Assembly (NCBI GenBank): GCA_964593905.1
Contig: CAZQLE010000008.1
Coordinates: forward strand, 1-39,975
Direction: 5' to 3'
DNA: 39,975 nt
Source: CAZQLE01 sp964593905
Lineage (GTDB): Bacteria; Chloroflexota; Anaerolineae; Anaerolineales; Anaerolineaceae
The translations under genes were made by a program, and so were the position numbers. Under the pieces are notes generated by a model. The model made no database searches. It saw nothing but the letters and a program-made list of their open reading frames with translations, and had not been told where the DNA came from. Positions 15,612 through 23,166 of the stretch are shown here, one piece after another (position 1 is the first letter of the stretch; each line of letters begins with the position of its first letter).

Positions 15612-16613
15612 TTACACACCCAGAATCGCGGTGACCAATGCCATACGGATGGAAACACTGTAGGCAATCGCTTCGAAGTACAACTGGCTGGGTGAATTAT
15701 CGATGCGCAGGTCCATCTCACCGGCGCGGCGGGGCAGCGTGTGGGTAACATAGATGGTGCGGTTTTCGTCTTTGGCAACCTTATCGAGGGTCTCAAAGCG
15801 CACAAAGTAGTTATCCATTACCTTTTTGAAGGCTTCGGCTTCGGGGCCCTTGGGGGCGCTGCAGCCGGGCAGATAAACCATGTCCATGCCCGAGACCAGA
15901 TCATTGAAGCTGTCCTGAGACAGGTCGAAGGCTTCTTCCACCTTAATGCCGCGATCATTGATCTTCTTCATCACTTCGTCGGGGGTGCGGCGAGCGCTGG
16001 GGGAGGCCAGGAAGACCTTGGCACCCAGGCGGGCCAAACCCTGCGCCATCGAATGGCCGGTGCGGGCTTCGATGAGGTCGGCGCTGGCGACACAGATCTT
16101 CAGACCATCAATGCGGCCAAAAGTGCGGTAGAGGGTATACAGATCGAGCAGCGCCTGGGTGGGGTGTTCCCAGTGACCCCAGCCGCCGTTGATGATCGGA
16201 GCTTCGGAATAGGGGGCCGCTTCGCGGGCATCCACATCGTTGAAGTGGCGCATGACGATGATGTTGGCGTATTTCGAGACCACTTTCAACATATCTGACA
16301 GGCTCTCTTCTTTTGCGGCCGACGAAGTCACCATCGGGTTGGCTTCGCTGATCACCGCGCCGCCCAGGCGGTGCATGGCGGTTTCAAAGCTCATGCGCGT
16401 GCGGGTGCTGGGCTGGAAGAACAGAGTGGACATGACGTTGCCGGTCAACAGCGGAACCATCGATCGATTGAAGGGCTCAAGTTCGAGCGCCAGGTTGAAC
16501 AGACCATAAATCTGATCGTCGGTCAAATCGTTGACTGATAACAGGCTCCGCCCTTCAAAATTAATTGAATTTACCTGTGAACGTAAAGTGCGGATTTTTG
16601 CTGCGTTACTCAT
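15612..16613 (-). CDS. Aspartate carbamoyltransferase-like protein of the ureide cluster
   Basis: A 333-aa ATCase-superfamily protein. It keeps the carbamoyl-phosphate loop FFQPSTRTRMSFE (65-77), an active-site loop SSAAKEES with Lys101, EHPTQALLDLYTLY (149-162) and a C-terminal YVTHTLPRRAGEMDLRID. THTLPR replaces the usual HPLPR. No regulatory subunit and no pyrimidine genes are nearby. It is the second transcarbamoylase in the cluster, the other being the YgeW-type protein at 9432-10484. One may phosphorolyse a ureide to carbamoyl phosphate while the other is a partner or acts on a second ureide. A biosynthetic pyrB role cannot be excluded from sequence alone. GGAGG lies upstream of ATG, and a separate promoter-like region lies further upstream. 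Confidence 0.83.
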   Translation of the reverse strand: MSNAAKIRTLRSQVNSINFEGRSLLSVNDLTDDQIYGLFNLALELEPFNRSMVPLLTGNVMSTLFFQPSTRTRMSFETAMHRLGGAVISEANPMVTSSAAKEESLSDMLKVVSKYANIIVMRHFNDVDAREAAPYSEAPIINGGWGHWEHPTQALLDLYTLYRTFGRIDGLKICVASADLIEARTGHSMAQGLARLGAKVFLASPSARRTPDEVMKKINDRGIKVEEAFDLSQDSFNDLVSGMDMVYLPGCSAPKGPEAEAFKKVMDNYFVRFETLDKVAKDENRTIYVTHTLPRRAGEMDLRIDNSPSQLYFEAIAYSVSIRMALVTAILGV

Positions 16614-16664
16614 GGAATATCCTCCAAATGGATTAAATGACTTGAAAACAGAAAATAATTTTTC

Positions 16665-16752
16665 AGATAAGAATGGTTTTTTCGCTTATCTAAAAGTTAG
16701 CACAAAGACTATCAAAATCGAATAAAGGAAGCATAAAGAAAGCATTAAGGTA
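16665..16752 (-). promoter_or_regulatory. Promoter with three 11-bp tandem repeats upstream of the ATCase-like gene
   Basis: On the plus strand three 11-mers follow one another exactly: GAATAAAGGAA (16720-16730), GCATAAAGAAA (16731-16741) and GCATTAAGGTA (16742-16752). The motif GTTAGCACAA (16696-16705) lies 14 bp away. On the minus strand it reads TTGTGCTAAC and is placed like an extended -10 downstream of activator boxes. An inverted repeat AGATAAG/CTTATCT (16665-16671 and 16685-16691) sits at the predicted transcription start. The same architecture occurs at 27635-27690. Direct repeats of 11 bp beside the -10 are the usual binding pattern of OmpR/PhoB-family regulators. Confidence 0.6.
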
Positions 16753-16758
16753 TGCTTT

Positions 16759-17514
16759 TTACACCCCCTCTGACCGGTATGCATGTTTGAAAATATCCGG
16801 CATACCTACCAGTTCCTTGTGACCGGGCACTGCATACGCATTGCGCTTGCTGGTGTGCAGACCATAACCGTTCAAACCCTCCAGGAATTTGAGCGCAGCC
16901 ACCACGCCGTCAATCACCGGCACACCCAGCTCTTCCTGCAAGGCCTTATCAAAGCCCGACATCCCCGCACAGCCCAGACAAATCACCTCGGCGCCATCTT
17001 CTTCAACGGCTTTGCGCGCCGCCTGGCGAATCATGGCAAAGGTTTCTTCGGGGCTGGCTTTTTCCAATGCCAGCACAGCCATGCCGGTCGAGCGGATCGA
17101 AGCAACGCGCTCGCCCAGGCCGTAATGCCGCGCCGCATCCCACAGCAGCGGTTCCCATTCGCGGTTGGTGGTCACCACGCTGAACTTATACCCCAGCATA
17201 CAGGCCATCAACATCGAGGCTTCGGCAATTCCAAGCACCGGTTTTTCGGTGATCTCACGCAGAGCGTAGACGGTGGGGTGATCGCTGTAACAGGCAATGA
17301 TGATGCCATCCACCTGGTCCAAATGGCGCAGGGCAATCTCCAGCGTACCGGCCGAGCTTAACAGCTCATCATAGATGCCCTCAATTGAACGCGGACCATA
17401 AGCCGGGGTAACTGCGGTTACCTGCGTTTGGGGTGAGGCAAATTTTTTGGCAATTGCATCCACCCGGTGGGTAAATTCTTCGGTTGTGTTCGGGTTAATC
17501 AATAAAACATGCAT
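16759..17514 (-). CDS. hpxA: Asp/Glu/hydantoin racemase family protein, probable allantoin racemase
   Basis: A 251-aa cofactor-independent racemase. The N-terminal MHVLLINPNTTEEF is the family hallmark. The two catalytic cysteines are Cys75 in IIIACYSDHP and Cys182 in CLGCAGMSG, each in the expected half of the pseudo-symmetric fold. Family members racemise hydantoins or allantoin. Next to allantoinase, which is usually stereospecific, allantoin is the likely substrate, and the enzyme would let the cell use both enantiomers. It starts at 17514 with AAGGAGG eight bases upstream. It is isolated from livF by 241 bp and from the ATCase-like gene by 145 bp, so it may be separately expressed. Confidence 0.85.
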   Translation of the reverse strand: MHVLLINPNTTEEFTHRVDAIAKKFASPQTQVTAVTPAYGPRSIEGIYDELLSSAGTLEIALRHLDQVDGIIIACYSDHPTVYALREITEKPVLGIAEASMLMACMLGYKFSVVTTNREWEPLLWDAARHYGLGERVASIRSTGMAVLALEKASPEETFAMIRQAARKAVEEDGAEVICLGCAGMSGFDKALQEELGVPVIDGVVAALKFLEGLNGYGLHTSKRNAYAVPGHKELVGMPDIFKHAYRSEGV

Positions 17515-17580
17515 ATCAGACTACCTCCTTCAAAGAGATGAACCTTTTAATCTTCGTCAAGAAAGCATACATTAAGAAAA

Positions 17581-17698
17581 CACTCGATCTGATTGGAACC
17601 AGATCAGTGGTCGACGGTAAACAAACCGTTAAGCTAACCTCAGTTCGAGAGAAGTCGCGTCTATGCTTTGAGCTGAACTGATGTTAAGATAAGTTCAG
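17581..17698. promoter_or_regulatory. Two inverted repeats in the livF-racemase gap
   Basis: CACTcGATCTG (17581-17591) pairs with CAGATCAGTG (17600-17609) apart from one bulged base, and CTGAACT (17673-17679) pairs with AGTTCAG (17692-17698). Spacing and lengths would suit operators or small hairpins upstream of the racemase gene. A partial match to the cluster's repeat motif, AAGAAAGCAT, occurs at 17559-17568. No clear -35/-10 pair is recognised. Confidence 0.35.
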
Positions 17699-17713
17699 TA
17701 AGCCAAATGATGG

Positions 17714-17747
17714 GCGGGAAGCCCCATCGGCTGATGGGGCTTCCCGC
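17714..17747 (-). terminator. Perfect 15-bp hairpin after livF
   Basis: GCGGGAAGCCCCATC (17714-17728) pairs perfectly with GATGGGGCTTCCCGC (17733-17747) around a 4-nt loop, starting 9 bp after the livF stop. It is GC-rich and very stable. No strong T-run follows on the minus strand, so it may be an intrinsic terminator of poor type or an mRNA-stabilising 3' end closing the transporter segment. Confidence 0.65.
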
Positions 17748-17755
17748 CGCTAAAA

Positions 17756-18463
17756 CTAGAGGCCCAAATAGGCGCGTCGGATATGATCATTTTCAAGCAT
17801 GTCACGTCCGGCGCCTTGCAAAACCACTTCACCGTTTTCTACCACAAACGCACGGTCTGAAATCTGGCAGGAATGCTGCACGTTTTGCTCGACCAGCAAA
17901 ACGGTCATGCCAAGTTCTTTGTTAATGCGCACAACCATTTCAAAAATCGATTGCACCAGTTTTGGAGCAAGACCCAGAGAAGGCTCATCAAACATGATTA
18001 ACTTGGGCGAAGACATCAACGCCCGCGCAATCGCCAACATCTGCTGCTCGCCGCCCGAAAGTGTGCCTGCCATCTGTTTCTGACGTTCATTTAAAATGGG
18101 AAACATGTCAAACATGGCAGTCATTTGCTGCACAATGGCAGCCTTATCTTTCACCAGGTAGGCGCCCATTTCCAGGTTCTCACGTACCGACATGTCGGGG
18201 AACAACAGACGCCCTTCCGGCACCTGCACCACACCCTGCGCCACAATCAGATTGGCATCCATGGTGCTGATTGATTTATCCTGAAACAATATTTCGCCGC
18301 TGCGCGGTTTCAGAATACCTGAAATGGTGCGCATCAGAGTGGTCTTGCCCGCACCATTCGCACCAATGACAGCCACCAGTTCGCCCTGTTTAATGTCCAG
18401 CGATACGTTTTTTAATACCTGCACGTCGCCGTAATTGACATCGATATTTTTAACCTTCAGCAT
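17756..18463 (-). CDS. livF: Liv-type ABC transporter ATP-binding protein (LivF-like)
   Basis: An ATPase subunit of 235 aa that powers the Liv-type importer. Walker A is GANGAGKTTLM near residue 34; the signature LSGGEQQMLAIARALM and Walker B LIMFDEPSLGLAP follow at normal spacing. The C-terminal HIRRAYLGL is the usual LivF ending. It overlaps the livG gene end by 14 bp. Substrates of this family include branched-chain amino acids, urea, short amides and ureides; allantoin or a related ureide is suggested only by context. Confidence 0.93.
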   Translation of the reverse strand: MLKVKNIDVNYGDVQVLKNVSLDIKQGELVAVIGANGAGKTTLMRTISGILKPRSGEILFQDKSISTMDANLIVAQGVVQVPEGRLLFPDMSVRENLEMGAYLVKDKAAIVQQMTAMFDMFPILNERQKQMAGTLSGGEQQMLAIARALMSSPKLIMFDEPSLGLAPKLVQSIFEMVVRINKELGMTVLLVEQNVQHSCQISDRAFVVENGEVVLQGAGRDMLENDHIRRAYLGL

Positions 18464-19181
18464 GGGTGGGTACCTCCCCTAAATAGGCATCGATCACCAG
18501 CTGGTTTTGCACCACTTCATCCGGTTTACCCTCTGCAATCTTCTCGCCGTGGTGAATCACCACCACATTCTCAGAGAGCGACATCACCACCTTCATTACG
18601 TGCTCTACCAGCAAGATGCCAATGTTGCGTTTGCTAATCCGGCGCACGACCTCGATAATTTCATCGGTCTCAGTCGGGCGCAGGCCAGCCATCGTTTCAT
18701 CCAGCAAAATCATTTTCGGTTCGGTAGCCAGTGCGCGGGCAATCTCCAACCGTTTGCGTCCCGCAATTGGCAAGCCGCTCGCCATGACATGCGCCAGTTT
18801 TTCCATGCCCATAAATTCAAGCACTTCATAGGCCTTTTCGCGCGCCACATGATCGCTGCCCGTATTGTTATACGCGCCAATCATCACGTTCTCTAACACG
18901 CTAATGCCCTGGAAGGGGCGCACCACCTGAAAAGTTCGCGTTAAACCCAGTTTGCAAATCTGATCCGGGCGCATCCCCGAGATATTTTTGCCGTCAAAAG
19001 TCACCGTGCCCAGTGTGGGTTTATAAAAACCGGCGATAACACTAAATGCAGTGGTTTTTCCCGCGCCGTTGGGGCCAATCAGAGCGGTAATTCCGCCGCG
19101 ATCAACATTCAGGCTCAGGTTGTTGACGGCCACCAGACCGCCAAATTTCTTGGTAATTCCATTGACTTCTAAGAGTGCCAC
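18450..19181 (-). CDS. livG: Liv-type ABC transporter ATP-binding protein (LivG-like)
   Basis: A 243-aa ATPase. Walker A is GPNGAGKTTAF near residue 37 and Walker B is MILLDETMAGLRPTE. The ABC signature is the divergent GLPIAGRKRLEIARAL form, seen in a known LivG subgroup rather than LSGGQ, so I read it as active. It pairs with LivF as the ATPase heterodimer beneath LivH and LivM. Ten base pairs separate it from livM. Confidence 0.93.
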   Translation of the reverse strand: MALLEVNGITKKFGGLVAVNNLSLNVDRGGITALIGPNGAGKTTAFSVIAGFYKPTLGTVTFDGKNISGMRPDQICKLGLTRTFQVVRPFQGISVLENVMIGAYNNTGSDHVAREKAYEVLEFMGMEKLAHVMASGLPIAGRKRLEIARALATEPKMILLDETMAGLRPTETDEIIEVVRRISKRNIGILLVEHVMKVVMSLSENVVVIHHGEKIAEGKPDEVVQNQLVIDAYLGEVPTHAEG

Positions 19182-19191
19182 GGTTACGCTC

Positions 19192-20253
19192 CTATTTCTT
19201 TCCTTCGCCGGTCAGGCGAGCGCGAAGTTTCTGATAGGGGGTATACAGCACCCCGGCAATACCACGCGGCATAAAGAGGATAGCGAGCACCAGGAAGGAG
19301 CCATACACAATCAAACTGCTGCCGCTTCGGCTGACCGATAAAAAGCCGCGGATCAATTCTGCCAGGGGTTTATTCACCAGCGCACCCAGCAGGGGTCCCA
19401 TCAGACTGCCCAGACCACCGATAATGGGTCCGGCCAGAACAAGTTCAACATTCAACGCCAGATCGAAAACCTGCGGAGGTTCCACAAAGGTCACATACAT
19501 CACATAGAACCCGCCGCCAATGCCGCCCAGGGTCGAGCCAATCAACAGCGCCAGGGTCTTGTAAAGCGAGGTGTTCACCCCCAGCGCCGCCGCAGCCGAT
19601 TCATCTTCACGGATGGCAACAAAGTACTTGCCCATTTTGGAACGATAAACCACATATTGAACGACGGTGCCGATCAGCGCCAGCGCCAGCGCAATATACA
19701 GATAAGGCGTCTTGCTGGCAAAAATCATCTTATCGAAGGTGGGCTCATTCAGGCGCAGCCCCATACCCACTGCCCCGCCCACAAACTCCCATTTAAGGAA
19801 AAGCGTCCGCAGGGCAACCATCAGGGCGATGGTAAACAGGGCAAAATAATCGGCCTTCAAACCATAGCGCAGGGTGAAGAAAGCGATCACCGCGCCCATC
19901 AACGCCGCCGTCACCCCCGAAATGGGAATGCCGATCCACGGGCTAATGCCAAACGTATTATTCAGCACGATGGTGGTATAAGCGCCCAGCGCCACAAAAG
20001 TGACATGCGCAATGATGAGCTGCCCGGCAAAACCGGCCACAATGTTCCACGACATGCCCACAAAGGCATACAACACCGCCAGAATAACAATCCCCAGATA
20101 ATAGGGCGATTTGATAAACAGCGGGGCAAAAGCCAGCAGACCCAGAATCACCAGGCTGATCGCCAGTTGGGTTTTATCCCAGTCCAGCAAAATGCGGCGC
20201 AGCCAGACCCACCGACCAGCTTTGACAGATGGAGCGTAGATTTCGGTTTTCAT
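19192..20253 (-). CDS. livM: Liv-type ABC transporter permease (LivM-like)
   Basis: Integral membrane permease of 353 aa with a cytoplasmic N-terminal extension of about 30 residues, then multiple hydrophobic helices. Recognised segments are MSWNIVAGFAGQLIIAHVTF followed by VALGAYTT (equivalent of the G-x-IS-x-GH region), and AIREDESAAAALGVNTSLYK, the EAA-type loop contacting the ATPase. GPIIGGLGSLMGPLLGA is typical near the C-terminus. It overlaps the livH stop by four bases (ATGA). Confidence 0.93.
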   Translation of the reverse strand: MKTEIYAPSVKAGRWVWLRRILLDWDKTQLAISLVILGLLAFAPLFIKSPYYLGIVILAVLYAFVGMSWNIVAGFAGQLIIAHVTFVALGAYTTIVLNNTFGISPWIGIPISGVTAALMGAVIAFFTLRYGLKADYFALFTIALMVALRTLFLKWEFVGGAVGMGLRLNEPTFDKMIFASKTPYLYIALALALIGTVVQYVVYRSKMGKYFVAIREDESAAAALGVNTSLYKTLALLIGSTLGGIGGGFYVMYVTFVEPPQVFDLALNVELVLAGPIIGGLGSLMGPLLGALVNKPLAELIRGFLSVSRSGSSLIVYGSFLVLAILFMPRGIAGVLYTPYQKLRARLTGEGKK

Positions 20254-21122
20254 GCGGCCTTCTTTCCGAACAAACCGGCAGGCTTAAAGAGCAGCACCAG
20301 AATGAACACCAGCATACTGGCAATAATCTTCACATCACCACCCAGGAAGTAACCGGCAAACACTTCGACGATACCAATAATCAGGCCGCCAAAAAACGCG
20401 CCGATAAAATTGCCCATCGTTCCCAAAACCACCACCACAAAGGCGATCACCGAAAACGACTGGCCAATGGTGGGGATCATCTTATAGTTCGGGGTTAAAA
20501 ACACACCCGCAACCGCCGTAACCGCTGCACCGATGCCAAAGGTAAGCAAATAAATGAACTTGACGTTCACGCCCATCAACAGCGCCGCACTGCGGTTTTG
20601 TGAAACCGCGCGAATTGCCTTGCCCGTGCGCGTATATTGCAAGAACATAAACAACCCGGTCGAAATGACCAGCGACGCCAAAAAGGCGATCAACCGCGGG
20701 ATGCTCATGCGAATGCCCATCAGGGTCAACACTTCGGTCTCATAAGCAACATGGATGGCACGCGGCTCGGCGGTGAGAAAGAACTGCACCAGACCGATCA
20801 TCAGTGTTGAAACACCCAGCAGCAGCACAATCTGATTCAATGGGTGTGCATTCAACACCCGCTGGATCAGGCCGCGCTGGATCAGCGCACCGATCAAAAA
20901 CACAATCAACGCCGCAATAGGCACAGACAGATAGGGGTCCATTCCAAACAGGGTAAACAGCCCGTAGGTGATATACATACCCAGCATCAAAAACTCACCA
21001 TGAGCAAAGTTCATAATGACCATCACCCCGTAGATCAGGGTTAACCCCACGGCCACCAGGGCATAAATCCCGCCAATGAACAGGCCATTGACCAGGGTTT
21101 GAACTAAAATATCAGGTCTCAT
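20250..21122 (-). CDS. livH: Liv-type ABC transporter permease (LivH-like)
   Basis: A 290-aa permease with the family signature GVMVIMNFAHGEFLMLGMY near residue 32 and the coupling loop AIRAVSQNRSAALLMGVN near 170. About eight hydrophobic segments are evident. It lies 39 bp after the second Rbs-type permease gene, making the switch from the Rbs-type to the Liv-type importer seamless within one transcription unit. Confidence 0.93.
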   Translation of the reverse strand: MRPDILVQTLVNGLFIGGIYALVAVGLTLIYGVMVIMNFAHGEFLMLGMYITYGLFTLFGMDPYLSVPIAALIVFLIGALIQRGLIQRVLNAHPLNQIVLLLGVSTLMIGLVQFFLTAEPRAIHVAYETEVLTLMGIRMSIPRLIAFLASLVISTGLFMFLQYTRTGKAIRAVSQNRSAALLMGVNVKFIYLLTFGIGAAVTAVAGVFLTPNYKMIPTIGQSFSVIAFVVVVLGTMGNFIGAFFGGLIIGIVEVFAGYFLGGDVKIIASMLVFILVLLFKPAGLFGKKAA

Positions 21123-21161
21123 AAAATTTTTCCTCGCCTCCAGAGTATGGCCGGTCAGGCA

Positions 21162-22169
21162 CTAACGGCTGAGCAGGAACTGGCGGAACCCTTGCAGCGC
21201 AGTGGCGGCAACCAGCACCAACCCTTGAACAACGAACTGCCAGTGGATGGGCAAGCCCAGAACAACGACCAGATTAAGCAGTGAGATCAACAAGATCACA
21301 CCGGCCGCCGTACCAAACAGGTTCCCGCGTCCACCGGTAAAGGTCGTTCCACCCACAATCGCCGCAGCAATGGAGTTCATGTTATAGTCTGTGCCCAGGC
21401 GCAGATCGACATAACCAATATAACCGCTCAACACCAGGCCACCCAGCAATGCCAGCACCGAGCAGATGGTATGCGCAGCAATCACGATCAGATCCGTCTT
21501 AATGCCAGCATAGCGGGCCGCCGAAGGGTTGCCGCCAACCGCGTAGACCCAGCGGCCAAAGCGGGTGCGCTGAACAAAGAACAACGCGATCGCGTTTACG
21601 ATCAACCACACCACCATCGCCGCCGGGATAAACCACACCGGCTTGATGCTGATGGCGCGCAAAATATCGGGGACGGTACCCGAGGCCTGTCCGCTGGTAT
21701 AAGCCAGACGGGCGCCCTGAATAAAGAACATCATGCCAAAAGACGCAACAAACGGGGGAACGCCCCGTTTGGTGATTAACAAACCATTGACCAGACCGAC
21801 CGCCGCAGCAATGGTAAAAGCAAGAATGGTCGAGACAAGGATGGAATTGCCTGAATCGGTCTGAACGACAATGACCGCGCCCAACGCCAGCACTGCGCCC
21901 ACCGAAAGATCAATCGAGCGCACAAGCAACACAAAGGTCTGCCCCACGGCCACAATGCCCAGCACAGCCACCTGAATTGCCAGTGTCTTAAGGTTGGTCG
22001 GGTTATAGAAAGCAGGGGCAAAAATGGCCGCCGCCAGAAAAACGATCAGAATACCAATCGGCGCCGCCCGCTGCCCGGCCAGATCTACCCAGCGAATGAC
22101 ACGCGGGGTGGGCCGGAAACCGGAAAATAAATTGCGAATTCCACCTGGTTTGGAAGAAATAGTGTTCAT
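21162..22169 (-). CDS. Rbs-type ABC transporter permease, second paralogue
   Basis: A permease of 335 aa in the RbsC/XylH family (carbohydrate uptake type 2). Markers include VGQTFVLLVRSIDLSVGAVLAL, the R-RTRFGRWVYAVGGNPSAARYAGI coupling region (residues about 215-238) and AIVGGTTFTGGRGNLFGT. It starts inside the stop of the neighbouring permease gene (ATGA overlap), so the two paralogues are made together and probably form a heterodimeric channel. RbsC relatives also carry purine nucleosides and autoinducers, so the name does not fix a sugar substrate. Confidence 0.92.
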   Translation of the reverse strand: MNTISSKPGGIRNLFSGFRPTPRVIRWVDLAGQRAAPIGILIVFLAAAIFAPAFYNPTNLKTLAIQVAVLGIVAVGQTFVLLVRSIDLSVGAVLALGAVIVVQTDSGNSILVSTILAFTIAAAVGLVNGLLITKRGVPPFVASFGMMFFIQGARLAYTSGQASGTVPDILRAISIKPVWFIPAAMVVWLIVNAIALFFVQRTRFGRWVYAVGGNPSAARYAGIKTDLIVIAAHTICSVLALLGGLVLSGYIGYVDLRLGTDYNMNSIAAAIVGGTTFTGGRGNLFGTAAGVILLISLLNLVVVLGLPIHWQFVVQGLVLVAATALQGFRQFLLSR

Positions 22170-23161
22170 ACGGACCTTGGTGATTTATAGGCTGCAACCG
22201 CAATCAAGACGATCAAGCCCATGAGCAGTTGCTGATAGAAAATATTGACCTGCACGATATTGAACACGTTGGAAAGCATCGAAAGCAGTAAAACACCGCC
22301 CAGGGTTCCAATAATCGAACCCTTGCCGCCATAAAGGCTGATGCCGCCCACCGCCACTGCGACCACCGACTGAAAATCGAGCCCTTCTGCCGCGCTGGGA
22401 TCACCCACACCCGTGCGCGAAAGGAAGAACAGACCCGCCAGCGCCGCAAAAACACCGCTGATGACATAAGCGCGAACCAGGGTGCGGTTCACCCGAATGG
22501 CCGAAAGACGCGCCACCCGCTCAGAACCGCCCACCGCGAATAAAGCCCGCCCGGCGCGCATCCGGGTGGTAAAGATCCAGGCCAGAAACCAGATCGCCAG
22601 CATCACGATCACATTGATCGGCACACCGGCCACACGCGCATCATAGATTTTGAGGTATTCCGAAGGAATACCCCGAATTGGCGTGGTCGCAATGGCCAGG
22701 TTCACCCCGCGCAACACACTGGCTACCCCAAACGTAATAATAAAGGGGTTGGCATGGGTGCGGGTGACCAGCAAGCCGTTCAGCGCGCCAATGACCGCGC
22801 CCACAGTGACCCCCAGCAAGATCAACGGAATGATCATGGTAGGAGAGCTGTTCCAGCTAAACAATGTCGCCACAATCAGGGCCACAATACGCGCCACCAT
22901 CGCCACCGACATATCCATACCGCCGGTTAACACCACCACACTCTGACCGATGGCGATCAGCGCCAGAATGATGGATTGGCGAAACAGGCTGATAAGGTTG
23001 GAGAACTGGCGGAAATTTTCAGAGAAAATTGCCGTTGCGCCCCCAACCAGAACGATCAAACCATAAATCAGAATGATCGAGCCGTTATTGCTGACAAAGG
23101 TTTTAAGGCCGCGAGGAAGCAGCGACCGTGAACCCTGTGTTGATTTTGTCATCGTGACCAT
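22166..23161 (-). CDS. Rbs-type ABC transporter permease, first paralogue
   Basis: A 331-aa permease, paralogous to the next gene. It contains AIGQSVVVLTGGMDMSVAMVA, RMRAGRALFAVGGSERVARL and AVGGISLYGGKGSIIGTLGG, each the counterpart of a segment in the second permease. The start could be 23161 or the ATG three codons downstream; AGGA precedes the first. Rbs-type transporters with two different permeases are characteristic of nucleoside or AI-2-like importers, whereas ribose systems normally use one permease gene. Confidence 0.92.
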   Translation of the reverse strand: MVTMTKSTQGSRSLLPRGLKTFVSNNGSIILIYGLIVLVGGATAIFSENFRQFSNLISLFRQSIILALIAIGQSVVVLTGGMDMSVAMVARIVALIVATLFSWNSSPTMIIPLILLGVTVGAVIGALNGLLVTRTHANPFIITFGVASVLRGVNLAIATTPIRGIPSEYLKIYDARVAGVPINVIVMLAIWFLAWIFTTRMRAGRALFAVGGSERVARLSAIRVNRTLVRAYVISGVFAALAGLFFLSRTGVGDPSAAEGLDFQSVVAVAVGGISLYGGKGSIIGTLGGVLLLSMLSNVFNIVQVNIFYQQLLMGLIVLIAVAAYKSPRSV

Positions 23162-23166
23162 AAATC

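Noticed and set aside
15612..16613. Biosynthetic aspartate carbamoyltransferase (pyrB) with adjacent dihydroorotase
   Set aside because: The neighbour has the allantoinase DMPLNS-PPT segment, AllE is close, there are no other pyr genes, and the HPLPR motif is altered. Kept only as an alternative.
17557..17580. Third copy of the 11-bp repeat promoter upstream of the racemase gene
   Set aside because: AAGAAAGCAT is shared, but the repeat spacing is 15 bp rather than 11 and GTTAGCACAA is absent.
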